Source: Candidatus Eisenbergiella merdigallinarum (GTDB lineage: Bacteria; Bacillota; Clostridia; Lachnospirales; Lachnospiraceae). From it: 64,000 nt of DNA. Positions 26,693 to 34,654 of this stretch are shown here, piece after piece. A program made the position numbers and the translations under genes. The stretch covers positions 46,207 through 110,206 of the forward strand of contig DWXE01000022.1 of NCBI GenBank assembly GCA_019119355.1, given 5' to 3'. The notes under the pieces were generated by a model. The model saw nothing but the letters and a program-made list of their open reading frames with translations, had not been told where the DNA came from and searched no databases. The stretch's first letter is position 1. Each line of letters begins with the position of its first letter.

Positions 26693-27792
26693 ACGACGGG
26701 AAAAACAGGCACGTGGCCTTTTATATCGGATCCCTGAAAAAGGGAGGGGCGGAGCGGGTGTTCGTGAACCTGGCCCGCTATTTCGTCTCCCGGGGATATC
26801 GGGTGACGCTGGTGACGCAGTATGAAAAGGAAAACGAATATCCCCTGCCCGAAGGGGCGGGCCGGGTCATTTCCGACCTGACGCGGGAGGAAGAGGGGAA
26901 CCGGATCCAGAACCTGTTTCGCCGGTACGCGAAGCTGCGCCGGATTTTTAAGGAGCTGCGGGCGGATCTGGTGCTGTCCACCATCGGGAAGAACAATTTC
27001 ATGGCGATCCTGGCCAACCTCCTGACCCCCACCCGGGTGGTGGTTTCCGTGGTGGCGGAGCCCACGGAGGAATATCCCGGCGCCGGGATGCGCTTTCTGG
27101 CCAGGACGCTGTTTTATCTGGCGGACGGGATCGTCATGCAGACCCGGGACGCGGTGCGTTTTTTTCAGCCCTCTTTGCAGAAAAGGTGCACAATCCTGAA
27201 AAACTCCGTCAATCCGGCCTTTTTGCGCCCCCGCTACGAGGGAAGGCGGCCGCAGGATCTGGTGGCCGTGGGGCGGATGGACGAAAACAAAAATCAGGCC
27301 ATGGCCATCCGGGCCTTCGCCAGAGTGGCCGGGGAATTTCCGGAAAGCCGCCTGATCCTCTACGGGGACGGCCCCCTGCGGGGACGGCTGGGGCAGCTGG
27401 CCCGGGAGCTGGGCCTGGAAGACCGGGTGCTTTTGCCGGGGGCGGTGGACGACGTGGCCGGCCGGATCGAACGGGCATGGGCCTTTTTGCTCACCTCCTT
27501 TACGGAGGGGATGCCCAACACCCTGCTGGAAGCCATGTCCCTGGGGCTGGCCTGCATTTCCACGGACTGTCCCTGCGGGGGCCCGAAGGACCTGATCGAG
27601 GACGGGGTCAACGGCTATCTGGTAAAGCCCGACGACGACGAAGGGCTGGCGGCCCGGCTTCGGGAGCTGCTTTCGGACCCGGAAAAGGCGGACCGGATGG
27701 GCCGGGAGGCGGCCCATTTGCAGGAAAGTTACAGCCCCCAGCGGGTCAACCGGGAATGGGAGGCGTATTTTTCGGGTATATGGCTGGCATAA
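26689..27792 (+). CDS. GT4 glycosyltransferase
   Basis: 367 residues from the ATG at 26689, which forms an ATGA overlap with the AsnB stop; an in-frame GTG at 26677 is an alternative. FYIGSLKKGGAERVFVNLARYF, AVGRMDENKNQAMAIRAF and TEGMPNTLLEAMSLGLACISTDCPCGGPKD identify a GT4. Its shared C-terminal TDCPCGGP with the protein at 22917 suggests gene duplication. It ends the transcription unit: the next gene has its own promoter, whose -35 region overlaps the last codons. Confidence 0.88.
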   Translation: MNDGKNRHVAFYIGSLKKGGAERVFVNLARYFVSRGYRVTLVTQYEKENEYPLPEGAGRVISDLTREEEGNRIQNLFRRYAKLRRIFKELRADLVLSTIGKNNFMAILANLLTPTRVVVSVVAEPTEEYPGAGMRFLARTLFYLADGIVMQTRDAVRFFQPSLQKRCTILKNSVNPAFLRPRYEGRRPQDLVAVGRMDENKNQAMAIRAFARVAGEFPESRLILYGDGPLRGRLGQLARELGLEDRVLLPGAVDDVAGRIERAWAFLLTSFTEGMPNTLLEAMSLGLACISTDCPCGGPKDLIEDGVNGYLVKPDDDEGLAARLRELLSDPEKADRMGREAAHLQESYSPQRVNREWEAYFSGIWLA

Positions 27793-27813
27793 CCCGTCGT
27801 TTCATGTTATACT
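27784..27813 (+). promoter_or_regulatory. Extended -10 promoter upstream of the ACP gene
   Basis: TATACT at 27808-27813 is preceded by TG plus one base (extended -10); a weak -35 CTGGCA lies at 27784-27789 with an 18-base spacer. It is the same arrangement as the promoter at 4361. The downstream leader contains AGGAGGT at 27828-27834, 7 bases before the ATG. Confidence 0.62.
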
Positions 27814-27841
27814 AATACGATGATATCAGGAGGTAGTCTGA

Positions 27842-28081
27842 ATGAGCAGAGAAGAAGTTTTTGAGAGATTGAACGGAGTATTCCGGGACGTATTCGACGA
27901 CGATTCCATCGAGGTGAACGATCGGACCACGGCGGACGACATCGAGGACTGGGATTCCCTGGAGCATATCAACCTGATGGCGGCCGTGGAGAGCGAATTC
28001 GGGGTCAAGTTTTCCATGGGGCAGGTGGTGACGATGAAGAACGTCGGGGAAATGGTGGACATTATCCTGCAGAAGGTCTGA
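27842..28081 (+). CDS. Acyl carrier protein
   Basis: 79 residues, the usual acidic four-helix size. The phosphopantetheine attachment site is Ser39 in EDWDSLEHI, and the C-terminal helix MKNVGEMVDIILQKV is typical. It has a strong ribosome site and is the first gene after a promoter, followed after 12 bases by an MBOAT acyltransferase and an SGNH-like partner. By analogy with DltC in teichoic acid D-alanylation it probably carries the acyl or aminoacyl group delivered to the MBOAT protein. No activating ligase (DltA-like) is in the window. Confidence 0.92.
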   Translation: MSREEVFERLNGVFRDVFDDDSIEVNDRTTADDIEDWDSLEHINLMAAVESEFGVKFSMGQVVTMKNVGEMVDIILQKV

Positions 28082-28093
28082 GAAAGGGCGAGG

Positions 28094-29581
28094 ATGAGCG
28101 TTACTTCCTTTTATTTCCTGTGCCTTTTTGCGCTGGCCCTTCTGCTGTATTACGCCATTCCCAAAAAGGCGCAGTGGGCGTTTTTGCTGCTGCTTTCCAT
28201 CGGATATTTCATGACGTCGGATCCGGTGACCCAGAGCGGCGGCTGGTATGTGATTTTCTATCTCCTGGCCGCGGTGGGCGCGGTCTACGGGGCGGCTGTT
28301 TTCATCGGCAGGACGGCGGAGCAGAGGAAAAAGCGGGCTGCTCTGATCTGTGCTGTCCTTTTCTGTCTGGGGCTTTTGTGCGCCCTGCGGTTTTTCGGCC
28401 TTCCGCTCCTGGCCCCGCTGGGGATTTCCTTCTATACGCTGACCCTTCTGGGCTATCTGTTCGACGTCTATTACGAGATCGGACAGGTGCAGACCAGCTA
28501 TCTCAAACTGCTCCTGTTCGGAGCCTATTTCCCCACCATGATTTCCGGCCCCATCCTGAAATACAGGGAGATGGAAGGGCAGCTGTACGGAGGGCATAAG
28601 CTGGACTACCGGCAGGTGACCTTCGGCATGCAGCGGATGCTGTGGGGATTTTTCAAGGTGCTGGTGATCTCCGAACGGGCGGCGGTCATCGCCAACGAGA
28701 TTTTTGACAACTACGACGATTACGCCGGCCTCCCGGTCTGGTTGGGGGCCGTGGCCTTTACCGCCCAGCTGTACACCAATTTTTCCGGCTGCATGGATAT
28801 CGTGCTGGGGATTTCCCAGTGCTTCGGCATCGGGCTGCCGGAGAATTTCGACGCGCCGTTTCTGTCCCGGAACATATCCGAATACTGGAGGAGATGGCAC
28901 ATCACCCTGGGCACCTGGCTGAAGGAATACCTGTTCTATCCGCTGCTGCGGACCCGTTTTTTCATGCAGCTGCCCAAAACCCTGAAGCCCCGGCTGGGCA
29001 AGAAGAGGGCGAAGCAGGTCACGACCTTTCTGGCCATGTTCCTTCTGTGGTTCGCCATCGGATACTGGCACGGGGGCACCTGGAACTTCATCATCGGATC
29101 CGGCCTGCTGCACTGGTTCTACATCGTGTCGGGAGAGCTGCTGGAGCCGTTTTTTTCCAGATGGAAAGCGGCCTGGCACGTCCCGGACGAAAACCGGCTG
29201 TTCATCTTCTTCCAGCGCCTGCGGACCTTCGCCCTGGTGACGCTGGGCCTGATTTTCTTTCGCAGCCCTACGGTGCCGGATGCTCTGCGCATGATCGGCA
29301 GGGGATGCTCGGCCCTGAACCTGCGGATCCTCTGGGACGGCTCGCTGTTTTCCTACGGGCTCAACTGGATCGAGTTCACCATCCTGGCCGTATCCCTGTT
29401 GTTCTTCGGGTGGGCCAGCGTGCGGCAGCAAAAGGGCTGGCTGCGGGAACGGCTGGAGAAAAAGCCGCTGATCCTGCGCTGGGCCATCCTCTACGCCCTG
29501 CTGTTCTACGTGATCCTGCTGGGGCAGTACGGGCCGGAATACAGCGCGGCGGAGTTCATCTATCAGAATTTCAGGGCATGA
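28094..29581 (+). CDS. MBOAT-family O-acyltransferase (AlgI/DltB type)
   Basis: 495 residues with about eleven helices. The core motif GYWHGGTWNFIIGSGLLHWFY contains His326 and His340, the positions of the invariant MBOAT histidines, and WRRWHITLGTWLKEYLFYPL is the second family signature. MBOAT proteins of this group pass acyl groups across the membrane to secreted polysaccharides (alginate, teichoic acid, cellulose). Between ACP and SGNH genes it forms the same three-part module as DltC-DltB-DltD. The acyl group and target sugar are unknown. Confidence 0.92.
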   Translation: MSVTSFYFLCLFALALLLYYAIPKKAQWAFLLLLSIGYFMTSDPVTQSGGWYVIFYLLAAVGAVYGAAVFIGRTAEQRKKRAALICAVLFCLGLLCALRFFGLPLLAPLGISFYTLTLLGYLFDVYYEIGQVQTSYLKLLLFGAYFPTMISGPILKYREMEGQLYGGHKLDYRQVTFGMQRMLWGFFKVLVISERAAVIANEIFDNYDDYAGLPVWLGAVAFTAQLYTNFSGCMDIVLGISQCFGIGLPENFDAPFLSRNISEYWRRWHITLGTWLKEYLFYPLLRTRFFMQLPKTLKPRLGKKRAKQVTTFLAMFLLWFAIGYWHGGTWNFIIGSGLLHWFYIVSGELLEPFFSRWKAAWHVPDENRLFIFFQRLRTFALVTLGLIFFRSPTVPDALRMIGRGCSALNLRILWDGSLFSYGLNWIEFTILAVSLLFFGWASVRQQKGWLRERLEKKPLILRWAILYALLFYVILLGQYGPEYSAAEFIYQNFRA

Positions 29582-29606
29582 GACGCACCTGGAAATGGAA
29601 GGAAAC

Positions 29607-30683
29607 ATGACGATCAAACAGGCAGTCAAAGCCGCGGCCTTTCTGGCCGGCTTTGTGTTCATCCTGGTCACCGTGACCTACATCATCCGCACCAACGGCG
29701 GGGTGAAGGACCGGTTCACCGGGTTTTACGCGGAAAAAGAGAATACCATCGACGTGGTTCTGGCGGGCTCCAGCCCGGTCTACCCCTATTACAGCGCGCC
29801 GAAGCTGTACGGGGAGCAGGGGATCGCATCCTATCCCCTTTCCACCAACAACCAGAGGCCCAAAGCCATCAAATACCTGTTCCGGGAAGCGCTGAAAACC
29901 CAGGATCCTTCGCTGTTCATCGTGGAGCTGAGGATGTTCACCATGCCGGACGAGGAGTGGGAGGATACCATGGTATTCACCCGCGGGGTCACGGACAACA
30001 TGAAGTATTCCGTCAACCGCATCCAGGCCATCAATGCCCTGGTCAGCGATAAGAGCGAGCGCTACACCTATTACTTCGACATCTTCAAATACCATTCCAA
30101 CTGGAAGACCATGGTGATGCCGGAGCAGCTGGCCTGCTGGAACTACGAAAAGGCCCATCCCCTGAAGGGGCTGGAGATCAAGACCGGGGTGGGCCCGGCG
30201 GAGCAGGTGGACCTTTCCGGCGTTACGGGGACGAAGGAGCCGGCCGCGGAGCAGGTGGAGGTGCTGTACGACCTGCTGGACTGGATCGGGCAGTCCGGAA
30301 AGGACGCCCTTTTCCTCATTTCCCCCTACGCCATGGAGGAGGACGCCCGGCTGCAGTATAACTGGCTCATTTCGGCCATCGAAGAAAAGGGATATCCGGT
30401 GCTGGACTTCAACGCGCACGCGGAGGAAATGGGGCTGGATTTCGCCACGGACTTTTACGACTACGGCAGCCATGTCAACGCCCTGGGAGAGCGTAAGTGC
30501 ACGGAATTCCTGGGCCGTTATCTGGACGAACACTACGACCTGCCGGACCGGCGGGGGCAGAAAGGGTATGAGAGCTGGGACGACGCCTTCGCCCTCTATG
30601 AGGAGCAGCAGGCGAAGGCGGAGGCCTCCTGCCTTGCGGACATCGAGAACGAGAACTGGGCGCCCGAAGTGGTGGAGGACTGA
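29607..30683 (+). CDS. SGNH-type acyl-transfer partner (DltD/AlgJ-like), membrane-anchored
   Basis: 358 residues from the ATG at 29607 (GGAAGGAA just upstream); 29595 is an alternative. One N-terminal helix (about 8-28) anchors an extracellular domain. LAGSSPVYPYY carries the candidate nucleophile (Ser55 or Ser56) in the GSS block I, and FYDYGSHVNALG near the C-terminus provides the Asp-x-x-His-like block V, the pattern of DltD and AlgX/AlgJ. It should take the acyl group from the MBOAT protein and esterify the polymer outside the cell. The acidic, Ala-rich C-terminal tail is not conserved. Confidence 0.78.
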   Translation: MTIKQAVKAAAFLAGFVFILVTVTYIIRTNGGVKDRFTGFYAEKENTIDVVLAGSSPVYPYYSAPKLYGEQGIASYPLSTNNQRPKAIKYLFREALKTQDPSLFIVELRMFTMPDEEWEDTMVFTRGVTDNMKYSVNRIQAINALVSDKSERYTYYFDIFKYHSNWKTMVMPEQLACWNYEKAHPLKGLEIKTGVGPAEQVDLSGVTGTKEPAAEQVEVLYDLLDWIGQSGKDALFLISPYAMEEDARLQYNWLISAIEEKGYPVLDFNAHAEEMGLDFATDFYDYGSHVNALGERKCTEFLGRYLDEHYDLPDRRGQKGYESWDDAFALYEEQQAKAEASCLADIENENWAPEVVED

Positions 30684-30729
30684 ACCGCCCCGCCCGTGTC
30701 CGGGACGGAGAGTTTGACGAGGAATCAAT

Positions 30730-32610
30730 ATGTGCGGGATTGCTGGATTTTGTAACAGGCAAAAGGACTGGAAAACCGATATCGAGACGATGAAGCGCCG
30801 CATGGTCCACCGGGGGCCCGACGGGGAGGGAACCTGGGCCTCCGAAGAGGGCGATGTGGTGCTGGGCCATCGCAGGCTGTCCATTCTGGATCTGTCCGAT
30901 TCCGGCGCCCAGCCCATGATTTCCCACAGCGGGCGGTATGTCATGGCCTTCAACGGGGAAATTTACAATTATCGGAAGATCTCGGAGCTTCTGAAGGAAG
31001 AGGGAAAGCTCCCACGGCTGAGAGGGAGCAGCGATACCGAGGTGCTTCTGGAAGCGCTGGAAGCCTGGGGGGTGAAGGAGGGGATTTCCCGGTGCAAGGG
31101 GATGTTTTCCATCGCCCTGTACGACCGGAAGGAAAAGGAGCTGTGGCTTCTTCGGGACCGGGTGGGCGAAAAGCCCCTCTATTACGGATTCGTGGGCAAC
31201 AGCTTCGTCTTCGCGTCGGAAATCGGCTGCATCGCGGCCCTGCCGGACTTTTCCTGCCCGGTGAACCGGGATGTGCTGGGGATCTACATGATTTACGGAT
31301 ACATCCCAGCGCCCCATACGGTTTACGAGGGCATTTTCAAGCTGGAACCCGGAAAGCTGCTGCGCGCCAGGGCCCCTTTCCGGGAATTCGTTCAGGAAAC
31401 CTGGTGGTCCATGGCGGATGTGGCCGCCCGGGGACAGGCCCATCCCTTTTCGGGAACCCTGACCGACGCCTCCCTGGAGCTGGAGCGGCTGATGATGGAA
31501 GCGGTCAGAGAGCAGATGGTGGCGGACGTGGAGCTGGGGGCCTTTTTGTCCGCAGGCATCGACAGCACTTCGGTGGTGTCCCTGATGCAGGCCCAGTCGG
31601 ACCGGAAGGTGAAGACCTTCACCATCGGGATGGAGGAAGAGGGGTACGACGAGGCGAAGGCGGCCGAAGCCATCGCCCGGCATCTGGGCACGGAGCACAC
31701 CACTTTGTATATCACGCAGGAGGACGCCAGACGGGTACTGCCCGGCCTGGCCCGCATGTTCGGCGAGCCCTTCGCGGATTCCTCCCAGATTCCCACGTAT
31801 CTGGTCAGCAGCCTCACCAGGCAGCACGTGACCGTCTCTTTGAGCGGGGACGGAGGGGACGAGCTGTTTTGCGGCTACGGGACCTACGCTTCCGTGGGGC
31901 GGGCCTGGGAGCGGATCCGCAGGATCCCGGCCCCGCTGCGCAGAAAGCTGGGGAACGCGCTGGCGGAGGGCGCTCTGTCCGGATCGGAGAAAAACCGGAT
32001 CCGGGGGATGCTTCTGGGCGCGGGGACGCCGGAAGAGCTGTACCGCCGTTCCCAGCTGTCCGAGCCCTTCCTGGCGAAGCTGACCAGGGAGCCGGGAAAC
32101 GCCCGCTGCGCTTTCGACGATTATCCCGACGGGCTGCTGCCCGGCGCGCACAACAACCTGATGCTGATGGACCTTCTGATGTATCATCCCGACGATATCC
32201 TGACGAAGGTGGACCGCGCCGCCATGGCCGTTTCCCTGGAGACCCGGATCCCCATGCTGGACCGGGACGTGGTGGAATTCGCCTGGAGTCTTCCGCCCTC
32301 CTTCAAGCGGGCGGACGGCGAGGGAAAGCTGGTGCTGAAGGAAATGCTGTACCGTCATGTGCCAAAAGAGCTGATGGAGAGGCCCAAAAAGGGATTTTCC
32401 ATCCCGGTGAAAACCTGGCTGACCCAACCGGGGCTGGCGGAATGGGCCCGGGAGCTTCTGGACGGGAGGAAGATCCGCCGGGAAGGCTATTTCGATCCCG
32501 CGGCCGTAAGCCGGCTGTGGGAGGATTTTTCGCAGCGCGGGATCTGGCGCAGGCAGATCTGGTTTTTGCTGCAGTTTGAAGAATGGCTGGAAAAGGAGAA
32601 ACGGGGCTGA
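30730..32610 (+). CDS. Asparagine-synthetase-like glutamine amidotransferase, paralogue 2
   Basis: 626 residues, same architecture as the protein at 24815: Cys2, RRLSILDLS, NGEIYNY, and the synthetase domain with LSGDGGDELFCGY. The pyrophosphate loop reads SAGIDST (274-280) instead of SGGxDSS, so one glycine of the motif is alanine. A DNA stretch of 31 bases (31766-31796) is identical with 25836-25866 in paralogue 1. Two copies suggest amidation of two different uronic acids or of two positions. The ribosome site GACGAGGAATC is weak. Confidence 0.88.
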   Translation: MCGIAGFCNRQKDWKTDIETMKRRMVHRGPDGEGTWASEEGDVVLGHRRLSILDLSDSGAQPMISHSGRYVMAFNGEIYNYRKISELLKEEGKLPRLRGSSDTEVLLEALEAWGVKEGISRCKGMFSIALYDRKEKELWLLRDRVGEKPLYYGFVGNSFVFASEIGCIAALPDFSCPVNRDVLGIYMIYGYIPAPHTVYEGIFKLEPGKLLRARAPFREFVQETWWSMADVAARGQAHPFSGTLTDASLELERLMMEAVREQMVADVELGAFLSAGIDSTSVVSLMQAQSDRKVKTFTIGMEEEGYDEAKAAEAIARHLGTEHTTLYITQEDARRVLPGLARMFGEPFADSSQIPTYLVSSLTRQHVTVSLSGDGGDELFCGYGTYASVGRAWERIRRIPAPLRRKLGNALAEGALSGSEKNRIRGMLLGAGTPEELYRRSQLSEPFLAKLTREPGNARCAFDDYPDGLLPGAHNNLMLMDLLMYHPDDILTKVDRAAMAVSLETRIPMLDRDVVEFAWSLPPSFKRADGEGKLVLKEMLYRHVPKELMERPKKGFSIPVKTWLTQPGLAEWARELLDGRKIRREGYFDPAAVSRLWEDFSQRGIWRRQIWFLLQFEEWLEKEKRG

Positions 32611-33590
32611 TGGAAGAGAAGAAAACGTTGATTCTGGGAGCGGCGGGCTTCATCGGGACGAATTTGAGCCGCCGGCTTCTGGAAAAGGGAAAGAGCCTTT
32701 TGCTGTTCGACCGTCCCGGCGTTTCCTTCGCGCCCTTTGTGAGGCAGGCGGCGGACGAAGGCAGGGCGCGGATCCTGGAGGGTTCCTTTTCCGGGCTGGC
32801 GGAGGAGAAGACGGAGGAGGAAATCCGGGCGCTGCGGCTCTCCGAAACGGATACGGTCTACCATCTGATCAGCACCACCTGTCCCTCCAATTCCAACCGG
32901 GACGTGGCCGGCGAGATGGAGGAAAACCTCATCGCCACCATCCGGTTTCTGGACGCCTGCGTGAAGGCCGGGGTGAAAAAGGTGGTGTTCCTCTCTTCGG
33001 GAGGCACGGTTTACGGAAGGGAACATACGGGGATCTGCCGGGAAGAGGAGGAAGCCTTTCCCATCACCTCCTACGGGGTGCAGAAGCTGGCCATCGAGAA
33101 AATCCTCTATCTCTACCGGGAAATGCACGGCCTGGATTACCGGATCGTCCGGCTGGCCAACCCTTACGGCCCCTGGCAGAAGCCCGACGGGGTGCAGGGC
33201 GCAGTCACCACCTTCACCTGGCGTGCCCTGACCCAAACGCCCATCGAAGTGTACGGGGACGGCTCCGTGGTGCGGGATTACATTTATATCGACGATGCGG
33301 TGAGGGGCATTCTGAACGTGGCCGAAGGGCAGGGAAAGAGCCGGCTGTATAATCTGGGCTGCGGGGAAGGCCACACGGTGCTGGACGTCATCGACGCCAT
33401 CGAAGCGGTTCTGGGACGGCGGCCCGAAGTCCGCTTCCTGCCGGGCCGGCCGGTGGACGTGCCGGTGAACGTGCTGGACGTGAGCCGCTACGAAACGGAT
33501 TTCGGCCCCTTATGCCCGCTGCCGCTGGAAGAAGGGATCCGGAGGCTGGCGGAATTTTACGGGAAAGGAGGGCTCGCCCCTTGCAGGTAA
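32610..33590 (+). CDS. NAD-dependent epimerase/dehydratase (extended SDR)
   Basis: 326 residues from the ATG at 32610, overlapping the preceding TGA by one base. Rossmann loop LGAAGFIGTNL, LSSGGTVYG and catalytic TSYGVQK (Tyr-x3-Lys), then RLANPYGPWQ and DGSVVRDYIYIDD, as in UDP-glucose 4-epimerase-like enzymes. HLISTTCPSNSNRD is a subgroup-specific segment seen in GalE-like proteins of polysaccharide clusters. It interconverts or reduces a nucleotide sugar; UDP-Glc/Gal or UDP-GlcNAc/GalNAc epimerisation is plausible. The specific substrate is not determinable. Confidence 0.87.
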   Translation: MEEKKTLILGAAGFIGTNLSRRLLEKGKSLLLFDRPGVSFAPFVRQAADEGRARILEGSFSGLAEEKTEEEIRALRLSETDTVYHLISTTCPSNSNRDVAGEMEENLIATIRFLDACVKAGVKKVVFLSSGGTVYGREHTGICREEEEAFPITSYGVQKLAIEKILYLYREMHGLDYRIVRLANPYGPWQKPDGVQGAVTTFTWRALTQTPIEVYGDGSVVRDYIYIDDAVRGILNVAEGQGKSRLYNLGCGEGHTVLDVIDAIEAVLGRRPEVRFLPGRPVDVPVNVLDVSRYETDFGPLCPLPLEEGIRRLAEFYGKGGLAPCR

Positions 33591-34648
33591 TACAGGACTA
33601 TCGGCCGAAGCCGATTCCCGCACAACGGCAGACGGAGGTCATCTCCGTGGCGGTGGCGGTATACAACAGCGACGCTTATCTGGAACGCGCCGTGGAATCC
33701 ATTTTGAACCAGACTTACCGCAACCTGGAGGTGATCCTGGTGGACGACGGATCCACGGACCGCTGCCCGGAAATCTGCGACCGGTATGCCCGGCAGGATC
33801 CCCGGGTCCGGGTGATCCACAAGAAAAACGGCGGCCTGTTCTCCTCCCGCAACGAAGGGATCCGGCAGGCCACGGGAACCTATCTGGCCTTTGTGGACGG
33901 CGACGACTGGCTGGAGCCAGACATGTACGAGAAGATGCTGTCCGCCCTGGAGGAATGCAGGGCGGATCTGGCGGTATGCCAGTACAGGAGGATCTATCAG
34001 GACGGGACGGTGGACCGCTCCACGGGCCGTCTCGTGGTCCTGGAAGGCCAGGAAATCCTGGAGAAATACCTGGAGGAGGAAGAGGAGCTTCCCATCCAGA
34101 ACGCCGCCTGGAACAAGCTGTATAAACGGTCCATGCTGGGGGATCTGACCTTTCCGCCCCGCTGGTACGAGGACATGCTCTACACCATTCAGCTGCTGAC
34201 CCTGCCGCAGCGCAGCGTCTTTCTGGACCAGGCCTGCTACAACTACGTCTGCGACCGGAGCACCAGCATCATGAATAAGGGGATCAACCCCAGGATCTTC
34301 ACGGACCTGATCCCCAATCTGTACGACCGCAGCGCCTATCTGCGCGGCATCGGCAGGGATGATCTGGCCCTGCTGCAGGACTATTCCCTGTACAAACGGC
34401 TGATGCTGTTCTACACCCAGGTGGTCCGCAGCCGGGATCCGGAGAAAAAGGCCCATCTGGAGGATCTGACGAAGCGGCTCCGGGAAGGGAAGGAACGGTA
34501 TCCGGAGATCTTTTCCATCCCTCAGGCCAATCCCAACGAATACCGGAAGCTGAAGCTGTTTCTGGCTTCCCCGGCGCTGTACCGGGCGGCCATGGCGGTC
34601 AACGACCGCTTCGTTTTGCCGGCCAGGCAGAGGCTGAGAAGGGGGTGA
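33581..34648 (+). CDS. GT2 glycosyltransferase, TTG start
   Basis: 355 residues. AAAGGAGG at 33564-33571 sits about 9 bases before a TTG at 33581, which I take as the start; the gene then overlaps the end of the epimerase by 10 bases. EVISVAVAVYNSDAYLERAV, LVDDGSTDRCPEICD, NGGLFSSRNEGI and FVDGDDWLEPDMYE are the GT-A signatures including the DxD-like metal site. The C-terminal 120 residues are the helical extension common in EpsJ/EpsH-like capsule enzymes. Inverting transfer to the lipid-linked glycan is expected. Confidence 0.88.
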   Translation: MQVIQDYRPKPIPAQRQTEVISVAVAVYNSDAYLERAVESILNQTYRNLEVILVDDGSTDRCPEICDRYARQDPRVRVIHKKNGGLFSSRNEGIRQATGTYLAFVDGDDWLEPDMYEKMLSALEECRADLAVCQYRRIYQDGTVDRSTGRLVVLEGQEILEKYLEEEEELPIQNAAWNKLYKRSMLGDLTFPPRWYEDMLYTIQLLTLPQRSVFLDQACYNYVCDRSTSIMNKGINPRIFTDLIPNLYDRSAYLRGIGRDDLALLQDYSLYKRLMLFYTQVVRSRDPEKKAHLEDLTKRLREGKERYPEIFSIPQANPNEYRKLKLFLASPALYRAAMAVNDRFVLPARQRLRRG

Positions 34649-34654
34649 AACGAT

